This document shows, piece by piece, positions 1 through 11,777 of a DNA stretch of 64,000 nt (within the stretch, counting starts at the first letter, position 1; every line of letters begins with the position of its first letter). Both the position numbers and the translations under genes were made by a program. The DNA comes from Torreya grandis (lineage: Eukaryota; Streptophyta; Pinopsida; Cupressales; Taxaceae). The notes under the pieces were generated by a model. That model did not search any database and was not told the origin of the DNA. It saw nothing but the letters and a program-made list of their open reading frames with translations. The stretch spans positions 1,043,001 to 1,107,000 of the forward strand of contig JARHVA010000638.1 in the NCBI GenBank assembly GCA_037957365.1. The letters are read 5' to 3'.

Positions 1-172
1 CTGTTTATTGTCAGGAAGACTACAGACCACCTCCAAGGCCAGCGAGCTTATAACTTTGGCATTGTTCAATTAAATAGTGTAACCATAACTTTGGCTAGTC
101 TATAATTTTTTCAATAATAATATAGAAGACTGAAAAAATCTACTTACCTTCTAAACTTTCTAAAGCTTGTTC

Positions 173-345
173 TTATTTGTATGGCTATTATATACATGTG
201 TGGCAATTTAAAAACGTATTTTTATTTGTATGGTTATTATATAAATGTTCAAAAACTTGTTTTTATTTGTATGGTTATTATATAAATGTGTGACAATTCA
301 AAAAGTGTTCTTATTTGTATAGTTATTACATAAATGTGTGGTAAG
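173..345. repeat. Minisatellite, four copies of a 41-49 bp unit
   Basis: The string TTATTTGTATGG (last copy TTATTTGTATAG) recurs at 173, 222, 263 and 312. Each time it is followed by a TTATTATATAAATGTGTG-like stretch and an AATT(C/T)AAAAA tract. Spacings are 49, 41 and 49 bp, the third copy being shortened. No coding potential is seen and the array abuts plain AT-rich sequence. Confidence 0.8.
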
Positions 346-1774
346 AAAATAAGTTACAACGCTTTAAATATAGTTCTATTTCCAAGAAATATCGTATCGG
401 AATAAATCCAACCTTCTTCAATTTAATATCAAGAATTGAAGGATATCCATTCAACATATAAAATTTAATATTATTAAAAAAATTATTGTAATTATTAAAT
501 GAGTTAGGTATTTTTTTTTTTTGAATTACGATTAATAAAAATTTACTAAGACTCTTTATGTAGATCATTTTAATAATTGTACATAGATGTCAATGTTATT
601 TTGATCCTTATTGTAATTGTTATGAATATTATTAAATAAATTTGTATTGATTAATGTAGGTTTTTTTAGACTCTACTATGGATAAATAGATATTTACTAA
701 ATAGTGACATAAATACTCAATTACTATTAATTATGTTAAGTAACATGTAAAAGAGTAATCACGTTTAATTCATTAATTATAAATTTAGGAGTAGAGCAAA
801 CACATAGGGTTTAAAAGTATATCTGATTTTATTCCATGCTTTGTCAAAATATGAGAGTGGAAATGCATGTTCAAAAGTGACAAGAAGTTGACTCAAAAAC
901 TACAAACAAATAAACTTCTCTAAAGACATTTTGTACTCTCTTAACGATGTACGAACTATTCTAGATGTTCCAAAAAAATGCAGACAAGTCTGAAACAATT
1001 TTGATGATTGTGTTCACATGAGCCTAAACTTCACTCAGTTTCTCATGCTTTCACTCTAATCACCTATGAAACACAATTCTTCTTCTTTCCCTAACCAGGG
1101 AATGATATTTGACAACTTAATAAAAATAAAATATGTTTTGGAGCTTGCATTAAACTAGAAAATAGTCAAACTATCTTGATATTTGTCGAGTCCTAGACAA
1201 TAACAATATTGAAAACAAAAACTTTAATAATTGGAGTAGCTCCAACATACAAACTAGTGTCTTATAGTATGTGTCTAAACATAAACTTGTATGTTTCAAT
1301 AAATGCTCTAATAACTTTTTTATTTCCTCTAGAAAATTATTTACAAGTTCGCAATAAATTTATGTGAACAATAAATGAAATTTCTATATTTCCTTTTGTT
1401 TGAATGAACCCCAATGCTTGTGTATAAATAAAAAATTCAATTCAAATTAGAATCATATTGGCACTCAAACCCACATCCAATTGTCAAAAAAGTGGAAAAG
1501 ACAAAATAAGGGTCATATGAGAAAGACTAAAAAGGGACCACATCAACATGTCTTGAAGAATCCCAATATCCCATACATTGTACATGGCATTGGGACACTC
1601 TACACATGGAATTTTAGGAGGGAGAAAAGGGGGAGGACAGAGAAGGAAACATCTAGAGATATCCAAAGGAAGGTGCATGGACCACTAAAATTTAGTAAAT
1701 GCACTAATAACTCTTGATATGTACCAATAATCAACAAATACAAAAACATTGTAAATTATGTAATTTATCATATG
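346..1774. other. AT-rich spacer, no gene seen
   Basis: Nothing recognisable was found. The 78-codon open frame at 1481-1717 (plus) and its antisense partner have low-complexity composition and no family resemblance. The last five bases, ATATG at 1770-1774, are the likely left target-site duplicate of element A. Confidence 0.5.
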
Positions 1775-3027
1775 TGTTTTAACAAATATTGGATTAAGTG
1801 GTGTTTTTAATCCTAATTAGATAAATTGTTGCGTAAAATCAGATTACTACAAATATACAATAAATGACACAAACCAATTTAGAATTTATTAAATTTAGAA
1901 ATATGCTAAAAGGGGAAAAAAAAAAAAGACAAATTACTTAGCTAGAAATATGACAGTATAAAATAGACAAAAACTATAAAACTAACTGGGAGGCTCTATG
2001 AAGTTGATGTGAATCAAGTACAAGGCTTCACTCACTCTCTGGATAAAGTTGCTAGAATTAAATAGGAGCACAATGCACTAGTGTCCTTAAGGAGTGTTGG
2101 CATCATGTGGAGATTTGATCATTATGACTGATATGACAAGTTTGATTGTGTTTGTATATCTTTTTTTATTATGTAGGACTCTTGTTCTATTGTAGAAGCC
2201 ACTATGTACATTCTTCTTCACTAAAAACCATAGTTTGATTGACACAAGATGATGGATGCAATCACAAGGTAAAAAGAGATTAGCATTTGAAGTTGTGCTT
2301 GACCTCAACACCCCCTATGTTGAGTGTTGTTTACATACCAATACTCTAGAGAGGGATTAAACTCCATGTAGTTCTCTCATGCTACAATGGTGTGTGTGAA
2401 AGACTGGTGTAAAATACTAAATATTGATGCAATCCTGGTATATTTATGTGCTTCAACCATGACTTGTGACCTTTTAGGTATATGTATATATAGCTTAGGG
2501 CTAATGGGGCCATGTGAAATCTGAATTGGGAAGAATAGGTGTTTTTTTCTCAATGTGTAGTTAGATGTTCTAGTTTTATTTCATACGTGAGTCTCTTAGT
2601 GCAAAATGGATTGAAAATGTGGATTTATATTTATCATTTAATAATTCCTTTAGATGGGGCTTGATAAACATGTAGTACAACTCCTTACACGAGTTTTAAT
2701 TTTAAAATCTAGTCATTTTTTGGTGGGAAGATGCAGGGGGAAAAATTGGACAGTACTAGGAAGCGAGATAGTCCAAAAAGAGTGGCCTTGTCTAAAGAGT
2801 GAAGACAACTAAATTAGAATGTGGATCAGTCTAAAAGTGAGTTTAGGTTGTTTAAAATGTGGGATATTATATTTTGAGATTATTATTTGACTAGAAAAAA
2901 GGGTCATCCATAAAAATTTGAAGGAATTGCAATCAAATAGACCATAGAATGAGACATGAGCTAAGTGTGTATAAGGAGTAGTCACAAGTACATTGTTTCA
3001 ACTTAAATGTTAATTTATGTGTTTACA
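1775..3027 (-). repeat. Element A 3' LTR
   Basis: Collinear with 26373-27626, sharing for example the stretch reading AACTGGGAGGCTCTATGAA here and AACTAGGAGGCTCTATGAA there, and both ending in TTTATGTG plus a worn TCTACA-like terminus. A TATA-like stretch lies near 2483-2492, read on the minus strand. The LTR is followed by a polypurine tract. Confidence 0.85.
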
Positions 3028-3045
3028 TTTTTCCCCCTTTATTAT
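3028..3045 (-). other. Polypurine tract of element A
   Basis: On the minus strand this reads AATAAAGGGGGAAAAA directly before the LTR start TGTAAACAC. This is the expected place and composition for the plus-strand primer of an LTR retrotransposon, and it fixes A's orientation as minus. Confidence 0.7.
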
Positions 3046-5194
3046 AGTAATGGAGAAAAGTGAAAGTATTAGAGTAAAAATAAAAGTGCATACCTAACCT
3101 TACCTATGAAGAATAGTTTTGAATGTAGGCCACACATTGAACTATGCTTCATGCAAACCTAAAATGAAACATGTATAAATCATTCCTTGTTAAAGATGAA
3201 AACATGAAAATAAAGACAATAAAAAATATAGATCAAATAATAATGGATGAATATACATGAATGACTACATGAACCCTTGTATTTTCTAGTGCAAAAAATT
3301 AGTGACTATAAAGGGTAGGACCATTGGATATTTTCATTTGTTGAAGAGCTTTGATTGGAATGTGCATTCCTAAATTCTCATTGATATAAGAGTGTTCTTA
3401 AGAACTCAAGGTGTTTTTGACTCTATCATTTCATACCCAAAGTAATAACATAACTTTAAATCATTGTATAAATTCCAATGGATCATTCTAGTGCAAAATT
3501 GGTGTAAAATAGCTTAAATGTGTCTGATGTATACATCATGGAGAATGGCATAGGTTTTCATTCCATCTATGAAATTTGTGAAAAACTAAGTAAGGAGGTA
3601 GTCATGTTCCGTACACATGCCCCCAATCTGATATATGAGTATATTGGTTCTAAAACTTAGTAATATCAAATGACTTTCTAAGAAAAAGTATGTGTAAAAC
3701 TTATGAAACACATGACACACATGATGCCCCCAAACTGAGTAAATCTGAGACAAATATGTGTAAATTTTTTAAATAACTCCATACATTTATTGTAAACTAT
3801 GATTTAACTTCTTACAATTTTGATAATTTATGAAAATCACTATTTTTTGCTTGTTAGGATAATAACACGCTATTTTGGACACCGTTGGCTTGCGATCTTG
3901 TCCAAACGGACTATTTTATCAAAACTAATTTATGGGTGATTTATGAGTATGTACCTTGATCAAATCAGTAAAACCTAAAAAAAATTGACTATCTAAAGGG
4001 TTATTTCAGAGTAGTCTCTAAGACAAACTATTGTGTATACCCCCTATTTTTAGGTGAGTTGTGAAGCATGCACAATAACATAACTCAAAAGAAAAAGTTA
4101 TGTGAGATATGTTAGAAAAAGATGTAAATCTGAAGTAGTAATGATAATTTTGAAGATCATGGCATCATCACACATAAACTGAGTAAAATAGTAATGTAAG
4201 ATGCATGTAGAACTAAGCAAACATAGTGTCTTGTCTAGATATATGCTATCAGTTAGAAGTGTAGTAAACAATTATCATAAACTAAATAGAAAAACTTTGG
4301 AAAGATGCACGATATCCATCATGGCATAAAAAAGTGGGAAGATGCATGATATTCATCATTGCATCAAAAATTGAGCAAACAAGTTTCATGGCCATGATAT
4401 GCACATACAAAGAGTACACACAAAGTACTCAATAGAAGGCTAAGGGGCCACATACAAGGGACATGTTTAAATGTCACTCACATGCATAGAAGCACATAAT
4501 GAATGCTTAGAGACATAATAAAGGACATGTTCAAACTTCCACAATCCAAACAAGATTAATACACATAAGATATGAATAAGGAAAGCAGACATGAAAACCA
4601 TGCATGAATAAGAGAAGTTGATCAACATTAGCAAATTGTAATGATAGTATATTCAAAAACTCTAGTGTCTAGTAGTATAGTAACGGGAAATTAAGTGAAC
4701 TAACAAATCACATAATATAACGTACTAGAGTATGAACAATAGGGATAATCATATAACAATAGAACGTGTGCAAAAGTATGCCCCCAATAAACTTGTTGTC
4801 ATGTGATCAAGTTGTAGAAGACCTGTGACTAGTTTAGATATAGAAAATTAGAGCCTGTATTTAGTGGGACAAGTATGCTAGAATTCAACAAGATCCTAGG
4901 ATGGTACTATTTGAATAGAGTAATTTTGTTTGTATAATTTTTTTGGGCCAGAGATAGTATTACCTCTTGCAAATGCATCTATAAATGACAACCTTTATGA
5001 TCTGTCACTCACTCAAGTACACTTATGAAGCATATTTTATATAAAATCGGATATAGATAAATATTACATGTACTGAGCACAAATCAACTGATGTAAATTA
5101 ACTAAACATAGCATGCATAGGTCCTCAATTTTTTAATTTTATGGAATATTCTAAAAATAATTATTTTTTAATATAAATTTGTATTTTTATATGC
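3046..5194 (-). other. Element A 3' noncoding region
   Basis: The region lies between the decayed end of integrase and the 3' LTR and has no recognisable coding sequence. It contains a 38-bp tandem duplication (about 4303-4379, copies starting GAAAGATGCACGATATCC and GGAAGATGCATGATATTC). A GGGGCCACATACAAGGGACA module near 4445 reappears in several diverged copies in the matching region of element C (49560-49790). A CATGCATAGGTCCT block near 5112 is also shared with C near 50202. Long 3' noncoding regions with internal repeats are typical of the Tat lineage. Confidence 0.6.
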
Positions 5195-8100
5195 TAAAGT
5201 ATAAAGTCATCATAGATGCATAATGTCCATTGGATTCTTCACTTATTTACCTTTAAGAAAATCCAAATGATAAATTTTTGTGCTCAACTTTTATGTGTTC
5301 ACATACGAAACCAACCACTTAGGCTTGAATTTTCCTTTAGTTTCTTCCCTTGTATTAACATTCATAAGATTATCCTTTAAAACCAAGTAATAAACCTCAA
5401 ACTCTCTATTATGGATTTTTTTTATATGCCTTTTAAATGTGATTATGATATACTCTAAGGTTTTTTGTTTCACATATGCATATATTGTTCAAGTGTTCTA
5501 TCTCATTTAAATGTTTTACTCTATATTGGTCATCTATAATAATCCCTTTGAGGGATACTCATAAAGATATAATCTCGAATTATAATGGAAGTGCTACTTC
5601 TATCACATAGACCAAGGAATATGGAGTAGCCCTAGTAGGTATGTGAATGCTCATGTGCCAAATTTAGTAATTATCTTGCTCAATATTTAGTTTATGTTCT
5701 TATTTGTAGCTTCTTCTTATCCATTGCCTTGAGGGTAATAAGGATAATAAAATGTATGAAAAAATTTATATGTTGTGCAAACAATTTTGATATATTTTTT
5801 TCTAAAAGATGAATCGTTGTTTATAATGATAGCTTGGGAAGCTAAAAGTGAGAGATGATATGCATCATTAAGAAATGGCATATGCCCTTTCTTATAGTAA
5901 AATGTAAGGATATAACTTTGACCCACTTGGTGAAAAATTTAGTAGCTATAATTATAAATTTATGCCCACTTGTTGATTCTAGATTTGGTTTGCTTGCCAA
6001 ATTGAACCCCCAAAGTGCAAATAGCTAGGGTGAAACAATAGGTTGTACTTCATGTGAAGGTACAAGGTTTATATTATTGTGCCTTTGGAATTTATCACAT
6101 AATTTTGTATATTCCTGACATTCATGTTCCATAGTGGGCCAATACTAGCCTAACAAAATTAAATTATATGACATTGGCTTTCCACTAAAATGTTCACCAC
6201 ATTCATTGTCATGTATTTGTTGTATTGCTAGATTAGTGTATTTGAAGTTTAAGCATCAGAGTAACTATTTGGCAAATTATCACTTAAACAGGTCTCCCCC
6301 AATGATAATGTATCAAATTGGTTCTCTTTGTAATTTTTAGTTATCACTTATAGTAAAATTATCTAGTGAAATTGATTTATTTAAAAATTTATATATGTGA
6401 GTAAACCATTCTGAGCCTTTTGTGTTGTGTGTACTTGTCAAGACTGAAAAAGCTAATAAATATGCATCTAAAATTGATGGATTTTTCAAACACCATTAGT
6501 GAAAATGTCTTGAACATCATTTATGTCAATTGGTATTAAAGAAGTTACACTAGCCATGGAGTCGGCATGACGATTATATTTTCATGGAATATTCTCTAAT
6601 TGAAAAAGTATCAAAATGTGCATGTAAAAATTGTTCCATATTAATGTATGGGATTCATTTTTCTTATTTTGTCTAGTAAACATTAATAACTTGTTTAAAA
6701 AATAATTTTGAATCCCAATATATATTAATAGATTTGATTTATAGGGCACAAGAAGCATACAATCCAAAAATCAATGCCTCATATTGTATGATATTGTTTG
6801 TACAAGAAAACCCCAATCTATATGCAAATGGCATAGGTTATCCTTGTGGAATAATAAGAATAATTCTTTTACTAACACTTGATGCACATTTTAAACCATC
6901 AAAAAATATCATTCATGTAATCTTGGAAATATTATATTCAATGAAATCATCCTAAAAGTTATCTTTGAGTGGTGTTACATCCTATAATGGTGCAAAACTT
7001 AACTGGTATGTGATAACATGGCCTTTTACCATTTTTTAAGATATAATATTTAAATCAAATTCCATGATTAGAATTACCCATTTTTCTATGCATTACAGAT
7101 GAAGTTTTAACATGATAAACTTTAATGTATCAGCGTTGGTTATAACTTGAGTCTCATTATTAGTCATAGAATGTATAAGTTTCTACAAAGTGTGTAAAAG
7201 AACCAAACATAGTTTTTCCATTATGGTGTAATATTGCTCATAATCAATAAGTGTGCAATTAATATAATATATGGTGCATTCTCAATGATCATCATCATAT
7301 TGTTCTATTAGAGCATTGACTGCATGATCTATAGTAAAAATGTATACTAAGAACAATATATCTAGTATCCAAGGCATGAGAATAGGTGGATTCAACATAT
7401 ATTGTTTGAGTGCCTTGAAACTCTCTTGAAATTTTATGTCCCATTCAAAAAAATTATTTTTATTGAGTAATCTTGTGAGGTGATGTGTCTTATCTACTAA
7501 TTGACCTAAAAAGCAGTGTATCGCTTGAATTTTACCTTGTAAACATTAGAGTTGCTTTGATATTTGAGTCTGAGGCATATCAATGATAACTTTAATTTTT
7601 TTAGGATCAACCTCAATACCTCATTGTGATATAATAAAACCTAAAAAAATTCTTGATGTTACACTAAAAATGCATTTCATTAGATTTGAATATACATTAT
7701 ATTATTGTGGCCACTCAAATATATGTCGTAAATTAGTTGCATGATCTTGTTCTATTTTTATTTTTTAAGTAAATCATCCACATAATCCTCTATTGTTTTT
7801 TGAATGAGATCATGAAAAACATATGTCATGGCTCATTGATATGTATCTATCACATTTTTTAATCCAAAATGCATCACTATATAATAAATGGTATGCCTTT
7901 GTGTGTTAAATGATGTTTTCTCTAGATCTTCATCATAGTTTTGATTTTATTATAACTGGTGAATCCATCCAAGAATAATATTATTTCATATCCTGCACTG
8001 GAATCCAAAATCATATCAGTGTTGGGTAATGTCAAATCATATTTAGGAAAATCTTTATTTAAATCTTTGGAGTCTAAAAAACATCATATTTTCCCTTTAG

Positions 8101-8474
8101 GATTTACTACTAGCAGAATATGACACATCCATTCTGGATAAGCTACAGGTAGAATGAAACATGCACCAAGCAATATCTAAATCTCTTAAATAACAACACA
8201 ACTTTTGAATGTATTTTTTGTATTTTATGCTTGATTGGTTTTGCATCTAAGTAAAGTGTTATTTGATGGATTGTGACTGAAGGATCAATGCCTAGCATAT
8301 CGAATTATGCCCATGCAAAAATATTGATAAAATCATGTAATACTTGTTTGATATATTTGACCTTATTATTTTTAAGTGTAGTGACCAAAACTATGATTCT
8401 TGGATCGGAATTTGTTCCATAATTAAATTCAACTGACTATTCATTTATATGTGTGGTTATATCTTTGACCAAAA
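5195..8474 (-). pseudogene. Element A pol, 3' part: RT, two RNase H domains, integrase (broken)
   Basis: Minus-strand translation gives a decayed Ty3/gypsy pol with many stops and frameshifts. Reading down in coordinate: a linker resembling the IFAWAxxDMLGIDP motif before RT (about 8280-8340), the RT active site YVDD followed by LLKK (7774-7785), a worn RNase H, a second archaeal-type RNase H with FFDG and a TNN...YEAL motif (about 6750-6930), integrase zinc-binding remnants, and a core piece with YYPQGNG and an EATNK-like tail (about 5717-5930). The C-terminal GKFKPKW motif lies near 5310. Dual RNase H and the lack of a chromodomain point to the Tat lineage. The upstream half of pol lies beyond element B, from 24054. 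It cannot make a functional protein. Confidence 0.8.
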
Positions 8475-9620
8475 TGAAAACAAAATGAAATAAACACACT
8501 AATAGCATAACATCTCAAGGCCTAGACACTAGGGAGAGCTTAGATAAAAAAAGCAAATGACAAGCACAACTAAAAAGTAAGGGATCAAATAAAGGAGTTC
8601 CTTCACCTTCCTTGGATGCTCCAAATGCCTTTGTAGTAGTGGCTTGCTCGGCTTGTGCTCATGAAGTACTTAGGAATGGAAGCTTGGCTACCTCCATCTC
8701 TCCTTGGCACCTTTGGCTTGTGGCTTGGCTTGGCTTGGAATCAATTTGGTATGGTAAAAATAGTTGCATGAAGCTTTTGGAACCAATCTTGCATTATAAA
8801 TTTGCACAAATTAAACTTGGAAATGATGTTGTGAGGCCTCCTATTTATAGATTTTTGGATTTGATCAGAATCAACCTCAACCATCCATCTCAAGATTGAG
8901 ATGTGTGGTTGAGGATTAATTCAATTTTTGAAATTAAGTTGTTAATTATCCTCATCATGGAATTTGAAGAAGGGGCAATTAAGAGGCATGGAGGGCATCA
9001 TGGAAGGCAGTGATGAGGCATGGAGGGCCTGAATCTTGATATTTGTGGTATTTATGGCCTAGGGATGCCTTCCCAAGAAATGAGGTCACTTGATGATGCA
9101 GATATTAAATATTCATTTCTAAAAAAAAGTATTCAACAAGTTTCCATAGAATTCTTAATTAGGCCTTGATTTGGGTTAATTAGCTCTTAAGCATGATTAA
9201 GCACTTTCTGCACAAATTACCCAAACTAATTAGAATGTCTTGTTATTAGTCCTAAATTTGACAGGATTAGAATTAAAAGTCCACATTAAATGTGTTGGAT
9301 GTGTATTCTTATTTAAGATGTTGTCAATAACAAATAACAAAGGCACGAGTCTTGTGCAAAATATTTGATAGGGAAAGAGTAGTTCAGAGCACGTGGGTGT
9401 AAAATTGGCATTTTGACTACAAATGATCTTATCAAAGTTAGCTAGCCCATAAATTGCATTGCCCCATTTAGGGATACCCTGGCTGAAATCGAAACTTAAA
9501 TATGTTAGTTTCACATCATTTAGCATGTTTTAGTGTTTTTAGGCCAAATTGTGCATTTTAGGTGGAAATTGGCCAAAATTTTGATTGGAAGTTATCGATG
9601 GCCAGCTTTAGGTGTCTATA
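8475..9620 (-). repeat. Element B 3' LTR
   Basis: Direct repeat of 22907-24053. Starting from the shared AAAACAAAATGAAATAAACA stretch the two copies can be followed to AGGTGTCTA at the other edge. The last two bases, TA, replace the CA of the right copy. A minus-strand 98-codon frame at 9230-9526 lies inside U3 and is only partly kept in the other LTR, so I do not call it a gene. Confidence 0.92.
8840..8850 (-). promoter_or_regulatory. TATA box in element B 3' LTR
   Basis: The minus strand reads CTATAAATAGG, a textbook plant TATA box, inside the LTR. It is kept identically in the other LTR at 23275-23285. Its position, about 770 bp from the U3 end, fits an LTR promoter. Confidence 0.7.
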
Positions 9621-9637
9621 GTTTGCCCCTATTTTGG
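9621..9637 (-). other. Polypurine tract of element B
   Basis: The minus strand reads CCAAAATAGGGGCAAAC immediately before the LTR start. A purine run ending in GGGGCAAA next to TGTAGACACC is the usual arrangement in this class of plant element. Confidence 0.75.
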
Positions 9638-11777
9638 AAGGCATTGCAAGCTATAAACATATTAACATATTCTTAAAGAATAAAAAGGTCCTATATGCCT
9701 ACAACTGCAATGATGATAAACTAATTATATGATGCCCCCTCGAGGTAACGGTTGGCACAAGGAGGTTAATAAACGGTCCCTCAAAAAGAAAGAGGTGAAA
9801 CGAGGGAACCAAAGAAAGGAAAGATGATGGGTTGAAAAACACAATGAGACTAAAAAAGTAGTTAAAATTATCAAGAATGTAAGCGAGATGATGTGCAATG
9901 ATTTTCCCAAAGGTGGTTATAAGCATTGTACCCCGATAGTGGCAATGTGGTATGATAACACAATGATTTGCCCAAAGGCAGTTATAATCATTGAGAAGAT
10001 GGAGTTGCTTTAGTTAGGATAGACAATTAAGATAACAACATGCCCATATATAGGTAAAAAATGTAAAGTGGTAACAACTTAATGATTTGCCCAAAGGTGG
10101 TTATAATCATTAAGAAATGCAGGTGGGACGGTGTGCAATGATTTTTCCATAGGTGGTTATAATCATTGGACCCTGATTATGGCAAACATGATAAACCTGG
10201 CCAAGGATGATTATAACTTAACATAGAGGGTAATGATGAATTGGAATAACCTATTAGTAGAGAGATGCTTGTCCAAACTAATAAAGGTTAAAATTCTTTT
10301 GTGGTTAATTACTCTATTTGGGATATGATTGGGAGTGAATCAAGATGTCAATGTTGAAGAGATGACGCCATTACTGAATAGACTTCTTGAAGCTAAGGTT
10401 TGTTATAGTATGTGATGGTAGGCTTTATGATATAACACCATAAAAATTGGCTAAAATATGCATAAGGACTGACTTCCGCAATCCAATAGTAAGTAGGAAA
10501 CAATGCCCTAATGATAGAAACCATTATGACAATGTAAACATATGAATATGGATGGATTCGAGTATAAGTGTGGGAAAGGAATCACCTAATGAACACACAT
10601 AAACTGAATCAAGGCAACAGTGCTAAAAGTAAACAAACAGGCAGACAAATAAACAAATGAACAAAATAGAAACCATATGAACATTGCTCCTAGAAAATAG
10701 GTAACAACTTAACAAATGAACAAAATGGGGGAATAGAAAAAAAGGAAGGGGGTAGCTGAGCTATCTCCATATGCATGAGGCAAGTGGATGCTACCTACAT
10801 AGTTCTATGGATGTAATATCCAATTAAAAAATTTAGGCCAAATATAGTTCTCCTAGGGAATGGGAAGAATGTGATAACTGAGGAAAACAAACAAAATGGA
10901 TGTGATAGAAGAATAGGAATGGTCTTGTAAAATGGAAAGTGCATGAGAGAAAAAGGCTAAAAAGGAGGGGGAAACTAAATGACAAGTGATTTACTTGTAA
11001 CTTAGTAAGGGTTCCCAGAATCATTAAGGCAAAGAAGTGGTTAATGTTTTTATTCTTTTTTAGTGATTTTTTAAATGTTTTTGGAATTGTTTGAAGTATC
11101 TCAACTCAATCGAGAATGATGAGACACTAAATGGTTCGAGCTCACAAAATGGTGAGATCATGGTGGAGAAGGGTGATTGAGTTGACCTTAAAAAGTATTG
11201 AGTGTTGCCTAAATAGTCAAAGAGTAGGACCTCAAGTCATTGTAGTTCTATCATTTTAGCAGAGGAATTTGACTAGTGCAGTAGTCAATTCAAACAAAAC
11301 AAGCACAATTGGTAAAAAGGCACAGCATGGCATAGGAAGTGGCAAGTTGGTACATCAAGGCTTAGCGTTGCCCTTAGTTTTCCCATAGGTGGTCATAACT
11401 AGGACACAACAGCATAGATCAATCATACTAATTTTCCCAAAGGTGGTTATAATTAGTAGCAAGACTAGTTGTAAGAAAGGACTAACAAATGAAGGATGCA
11501 ACTATCGAAACTTCTGTCACACTATCCCAAGATATGCTCCCTATCTAAAATACTTAAACTAACTGATGAACTAATTAGATACCTTGATGTGAAACTGCAT
11601 AAGGAATGACAAAAACCAAGGTCAAATGGGCTAGGATTTAGAACACACTGCGTCGATAGGTCATAAATGAAAACTAGATACAGGAAAGAGGATGAATAAG
11701 GGTGGTATGTGTACAAAGAAGAATAGTGATAAAATGTTATAGCTAAAATGGTCTTTACAAACAATACACCTTAGCAT
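9638..11777 (-). other. Element B 3' noncoding region
   Basis: There is no coding sequence between the integrase stop at 11778-11780 and the polypurine tract; short open frames here have no family features. The region carries the dispersed hairpin family listed separately (9893-11458). Tat-lineage elements are known for long 3' noncoding regions that can hold internal repeats. Confidence 0.75.
9893..11458 (-). repeat. Six hairpins with a constant 17-nt loop and varying stems
   Basis: Plus-strand left arm / right arm positions: 9893-9903/9921-9931; 9961-9968/9986-9993; 10078-10087/10105-10114; 10136-10143/10161-10168; 11372-11379/11397-11403; 11426-11433/11451-11458. The 17-nt loop is always close to TTCCCAAAGGTGGTTAT. 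Arms differ but pair: CAATGATT/AATCATTG, CTTAATGATT/AATCATTAAG, TACTAATT/AATTAGTA, and CCTTAGTT/AACTAGG (one bulge). The first copy has one mismatch and one G-T pair over 11 positions. A seventh, decayed loop without a good stem is at 10198-10214. Confidence 0.85.

Noticed and set aside
1481..1717. Overlapping open frames on both strands near 1.5 kb
   Set aside because: Low-complexity Lys/Arg composition on one strand, its antisense shadow on the other, and no neighbouring gene structure.
8612..8899. 95-codon plus-strand open frame in element B LTR
   Set aside because: It is antisense to the element, overlaps the TATA box, and is broken in the other LTR by indels.
9230..9526. 98-codon open frame in element B LTR, partly kept in the other LTR (23747-23959)
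   Set aside because: It lies in U3 upstream of the TATA box, and similarity between the two is explained by LTR duplication. The right copy is truncated and there is no family match.
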